DNA from: Clostridia bacterium
GTDB lineage: Bacteria > Bacillota > Clostridia > SK-Y3 > JACMMQ01
NCBI GenBank assembly: GCA_014378955.1
Contig: JACMMQ010000210.1
Coordinates: 1 to 8,528, forward strand
Reading direction: 5' to 3'
DNA length: 8,528 nt
Made by a program: the position numbers and the translations under genes. The notes under the pieces were generated by a model. That model had not been told where the DNA came from. It saw nothing but the letters and a program-made list of their open reading frames with translations, and searched no databases. Within the stretch, counting starts at the first letter, position 1. The number at the start of each line of letters is the position of its first letter. Positions 6,097-8,528 of this stretch are shown one piece after another.

Positions 6097-7371
6097 TTAA
6101 ATCGGCTTATTCCACTCCAAAAACATATACAATGTACCGTAAATATTAAAGCTGATTGCAAATGTTGCAAGAACGACATCTGCTACATGAATTTTTGGCT
6201 TTTTCAAAATAAATACCAGCGCAAACGGCAAGAAGTCAACAAAATAGCGTTGCCCAAACTGCCAGCCACCAAGTCCTTTGAATATTAAAATGGTAAAAAC
6301 ATAAATAAGCACACATGCAAATCCCACCATATCCCCTATTTCTAGCTTTTGCTTTTTTAAAAATGTAACGGCGAGCCTCCATAGATAAACGACAATGAGC
6401 GGGTTCGCAAGATAAAAGGCAAAGCCTTCTGATACGGGAATGTCAACCCTCATGGTCGTAAAGTCAATGGACGGTAGCCTCAAAATATTGCCGAGGTTTT
6501 TAGCAAAATATTCAGCGCTAAACATAATGCCATTCACCCGCATAAATTCCGGGCGATAGTGATAACCGATTTCTGAAAAGCTATCAAAACGCACATAGTT
6601 ATAAAGCGCATAACCCATCATGATGAGCACTGGAATGACCACCAAATAGGCATTCCTTAAAATGCTGTCTTGCCATGTCTTTTTGCCCTTATCCTTGTCA
6701 TTGATAATAAACATGATTAAGAAATATGCAAAAAACGGCGCAAATAAAATTTGCGTGGTGCGACAGCCGATTGCTAGTGCAAAAGCGATTAGTCCAATGT
6801 GAATGTCCCTTGCTCGCTTGCCTAGGATGTAGTAAACGCCAACGATGGTGCATAAGAAGTTCAAGGTTTGCGATTGAAACCACACCCCACCATTCATGGA
6901 CATAAAGACCAGGTTTGAGCCAAACACCGTAAAAGCCGCCCAAAATACCGACTGCATATCGGTCAGGGCAAAACGTTTGCGGCATAAAAAATAGGTTACA
7001 AAAAATGAAGCCACTACATACACCTTTACCACTAAATTACTTGGTACAAAGCCATTGGCAAATGGCAATAACAAAAACACCGGAATAGTAGGTGTCACTG
7101 GAAAGCTCGTGTAAAATCTGCCCATGTATTGTGCAAGCTCTAAGTACGGATAGTCCTTATCCAAAGCAATATGTCCCGATAGCCATCTTTGCGCCTGCAT
7201 GGTGTATGAGTCCCAACTATTTGTTGAAAAAAGTGGCGTTTTAAGCATCACGCTCAAAAATATGTACAAACCAACAATCAAAAATGATGCAAGCATTAAA
7301 TAGCGCATATTTTCTTTCTTTTGTACGACCTCTGGCTGTTTTTGAACTTTCTTTTTTAACCTTTGTTTCAC
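6097..7371 (-). CDS. Polytopic membrane protein, putative GT-C-fold glycosyltransferase
   Basis: A 424-residue integral membrane protein with about 11 hydrophobic segments, including residues 24-44, 113-130, 140-157, 167-184, 190-224, 240-258, 318-336, 346-366 and 396-416. The first 22 residues are strongly basic (KQRLKKK...), consistent with a cytoplasmic N-terminus. The first outer loop carries NSWDSYTMQAQRWLSG (Asp54) and GRFYTSFPVTPTIP, a layout seen in PMT/ArnT-like GT-C transferases that use lipid-linked sugars; GGWQFGQRYFVDFLPF near residue 368 also resembles that group. The substrate cannot be told from the sequence. The start is GTG at 7371, preceded by AGGAG with 8 nt spacing; the ATG two bases upstream runs straight into a stop in another frame. 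The gene has its own promoter. The membrane topology is well supported; the enzymatic assignment is tentative, and an O-antigen-ligase-like or unclassified membrane protein is possible. Confidence 0.6.
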   Translation of the reverse strand: MKQRLKKKVQKQPEVVQKKENMRYLMLASFLIVGLYIFLSVMLKTPLFSTNSWDSYTMQAQRWLSGHIALDKDYPYLELAQYMGRFYTSFPVTPTIPVFLLLPFANGFVPSNLVVKVYVVASFFVTYFLCRKRFALTDMQSVFWAAFTVFGSNLVFMSMNGGVWFQSQTLNFLCTIVGVYYILGKRARDIHIGLIAFALAIGCRTTQILFAPFFAYFLIMFIINDKDKGKKTWQDSILRNAYLVVIPVLIMMGYALYNYVRFDSFSEIGYHYRPEFMRVNGIMFSAEYFAKNLGNILRLPSIDFTTMRVDIPVSEGFAFYLANPLIVVYLWRLAVTFLKKQKLEIGDMVGFACVLIYVFTILIFKGLGGWQFGQRYFVDFLPFALVFILKKPKIHVADVVLATFAISFNIYGTLYMFLEWNKPI

Positions 7372-7415
7372 ATTATCAGCTCCTAGCCATTATTTATATG
7401 ATTACACCCCAATGT

Positions 7416-7444
7416 ATTATATAAATATTTTCACAAAATTGCAA
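7416..7444 (-). promoter_or_regulatory. Sigma-A type promoter for the GT-C-like membrane protein
   Basis: On the minus strand there is a -35 box TTGCAA (7439-7444), a spacer of exactly 17 nt, and a perfect -10 box TATAAT (7416-7421). The predicted start of transcription is near 7409, giving a leader of about 38 nt before the GTG start at 7371. The roughly 50 bp upstream (7445-7495) are rich in A and T runs and could act as an UP element. The promoter lies about 65 bp beyond the rpoC terminator, so it starts an independent transcription unit that may also carry rluB. Confidence 0.8.
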
Positions 7445-7507
7445 TAGATATAACATTTTTACTTTTTCAAATTTTCTTATCGTTTTATAATGGCAAGCGT
7501 CCTCAAC

Positions 7508-7548
7508 GTAAAATCACCCCCAATCAACTACAATTGGGGGTGATTTAC
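7508..7548 (-). terminator. Intrinsic terminator after rpoC
   Basis: Read on the minus strand, a GC-rich hairpin begins 32 nt after the rpoC stop. The outer arms are GTAAATCACCCCC and GGGGGTGATTTTAC, with one extra base in the second arm. The inner pairs AAT/ATT extend the stem, and the loop is 8 nt. The stem has about 16-17 pairs. The U stretch is short (four U, at the base of the 3' arm), so termination may be incomplete. The opposite strand has an even poorer U tract. Position and stem strength make it the likely end of the rpoBC transcript. Confidence 0.75.
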
Positions 7549-7580
7549 TGTATGCATTGATTGGTTCAATGCAATGCTGT

Positions 7581-8528
7581 TTATTGATTTTCGATTTGCA
7601 CGGTAGGTTCCACGGTAATGTTTCTGTATCTGAGCATGCCTGTACCTGCTGGTATGAGCTTGCCGATGATAACATTTTCTTTTAGCCCTAACAGCGGGTC
7701 AATTTTACCCTTGATTGCGGCTTCAGTCAATACACGTGTTGTTTCTTGGAACGATGCTGCTGACAAGAATGAATCGGTTGCGAGTGATGCCTTGGTAATC
7801 CCAAGCAAGGTTCGGGAGTACTCGGCTGGCTGTCCGCCCTCTGCAAGCGCTTTTTCATTTTTGTCATACAATTCAAACTGATCCACTAAGCTACCAATGA
7901 GCATATCTGTATCACCAGATTCTTCGATTCTCACACGACGGAGCATTTGACGTACAATCACCTCAATATGCTTATCGTTGATGTCAACCCCTTGCAAGCG
8001 ATACACTCTCTGTACTTCCTTGATCATATAAGCTTGAACTGCATCACTGCCCTTGATTTTCAAGATGTCATGCGGATTGACAGAACCTTCTGTTAGTTCG
8101 TCCCCAGCAATAACCTCTTGACCATCTACAATCTTTATACCTGAACCAAAAGGAATCAAATACGTGCGTGCATCCCCTAACTTCTCATTGGTGATCACCA
8201 CTTCTTTTTTCTTCTTGGTTTCCACGATTTTCACTGTTCCTGGAATTTCAGCAACAATTGCAAGACCTTTTGGCTTTCTCGCTTCAAACAATTCCTCTAC
8301 ACGAGGCAAACCTTGTGTAATATCATCGCCTGCAACACCACCGGTATGGAACGTTCTCATGGTAAGCTGTGTGCCTGGTTCCCCGATGGACTGTGCCGCT
8401 ATGATACCCACTGCTTCTCCAACATTTACTTCGTCGCCAGCGGATAGGTTCGAGCCATAACATTTTGCACATATCCCAACCTTGGTACAGCAGTTGAGTA
8501 CAGAACGAATTTTAACTCTTTTAATGCC
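7581..8528 (-). CDS. rpoC: RNA polymerase beta' subunit, C-terminal part (partial)
   Basis: Largest catalytic subunit of cytoplasmic RNA polymerase; only the last 315 codons are present and the open frame runs off the 8528 edge. The fragment opens with the end of the second zinc-binding site: Cys13, Cys20 and Cys23 in the context LNC...GICAKCYG; the fourth ligand lies upstream, outside the window. Next comes the near-invariant block [20 protein letters not shown] and the trigger loop MRTFHTGG, with the catalytic-loop histidine at His61 of the fragment. The chain then continues directly into [16 protein letters not shown], with no large trigger-loop insertion of the gammaproteobacterial type. 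The remaining length fits a Firmicutes-sized beta' of about 1,180-1,200 residues. The reading frame is intact and ends in TAA at 7581-7583. An extra cysteine (Cys14) sits beside the zinc ligand Cys13. The next gene downstream is a membrane protein rather than rpsL. Confidence 0.98.
   Translation of the reverse strand, partial: GIKRVKIRSVLNCCTKVGICAKCYGSNLSAGDEVNVGEAVGIIAAQSIGEPGTQLTMRTFHTGGVAGDDITQGLPRVEELFEARKPKGLAIVAEIPGTVKIVETKKKKEVVITNEKLGDARTYLIPFGSGIKIVDGQEVIAGDELTEGSVNPHDILKIKGSDAVQAYMIKEVQRVYRLQGVDINDKHIEVIVRQMLRRVRIEESGDTDMLIGSLVDQFELYDKNEKALAEGGQPAEYSRTLLGITKASLATDSFLSAASFQETTRVLTEAAIKGKIDPLLGLKENVIIGKLIPAGTGMLRYRNITVEPTVQIENQ

Noticed and set aside
6698..6985. A 95-residue minus-strand open frame inside the GT-C-like gene in another frame
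   Set aside because: It lies wholly inside a long, well-supported membrane protein frame, and the Trp/His/Cys-rich translation looks like an out-of-frame reading.
7376..7390. A four-codon upstream frame (M-A-R-S-stop) overlapping the GT-C gene's ribosome binding site
   Set aside because: It has no well-placed ribosome binding site and is too short to separate from chance.

Overview
The window looks like a chromosomal segment of a low-to-moderate GC Gram-positive bacterium (Firmicutes). Clostridia, possibly Lachnospirales-like, is my inference. Three things point there: the beta' C-terminus has no large insertion in its trigger loop; an HPr kinase/phosphorylase is clustered with a ROK glucokinase and a PHP phosphatase; and Shine-Dalgarno sites are strong and G-rich. 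All supported genes are on the minus strand, so transcription runs from position 8528 towards position 1. I saw no mobile elements, tRNAs, rRNAs or CRISPR arrays.

Region 1 (8528-7500) holds the last 315 codons of rpoC, followed by a 17-bp hairpin terminator. rpoC is not followed by the usual rpsL/rpsG/fusA genes; the str-type operon is cut here.

Region 2 (7450-5274) starts with a near-consensus sigma-A promoter (TTGCAA-17-TATAAT). It drives a polytopic GT-C-like membrane protein that begins with GTG. After that come a possible 22-codon micro-ORF with its own good ribosome binding site and rluB, a 23S rRNA pseudouridine synthase. The micro-ORF stop lies inside the rluB ribosome binding site.

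Region 3 (5255-1) looks like one long operon. A TTGATT-17-TATGAT promoter, overlaid by a 36-bp nested inverted repeat, precedes a MurR/RpiR-family regulator. Then follow, tightly packed, a HI0933-family flavoprotein, a single-pass membrane protein of unknown function, a HutP-family protein lacking two of the classical metal-binding histidines, hprK, a YcdX-type PHP phosphatase that starts with TTG, and the N-terminal 129 codons of a ROK glucokinase that runs off the window. Gaps range from an overlap to 56 bp, and no terminator is visible between these genes.

Functionally, region 3 joins a presumed sugar-phosphate-sensing repressor to the central kinase of carbon catabolite control (HprK) and to a glucose-phosphorylating enzyme. 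If the inverted repeat is the regulator's operator, the regulator would control hprK and glucokinase as well as itself. That link, the divergent HutP-like protein with its membrane-anchored neighbour, and the micro-ORF before rluB are the points most worth following up.
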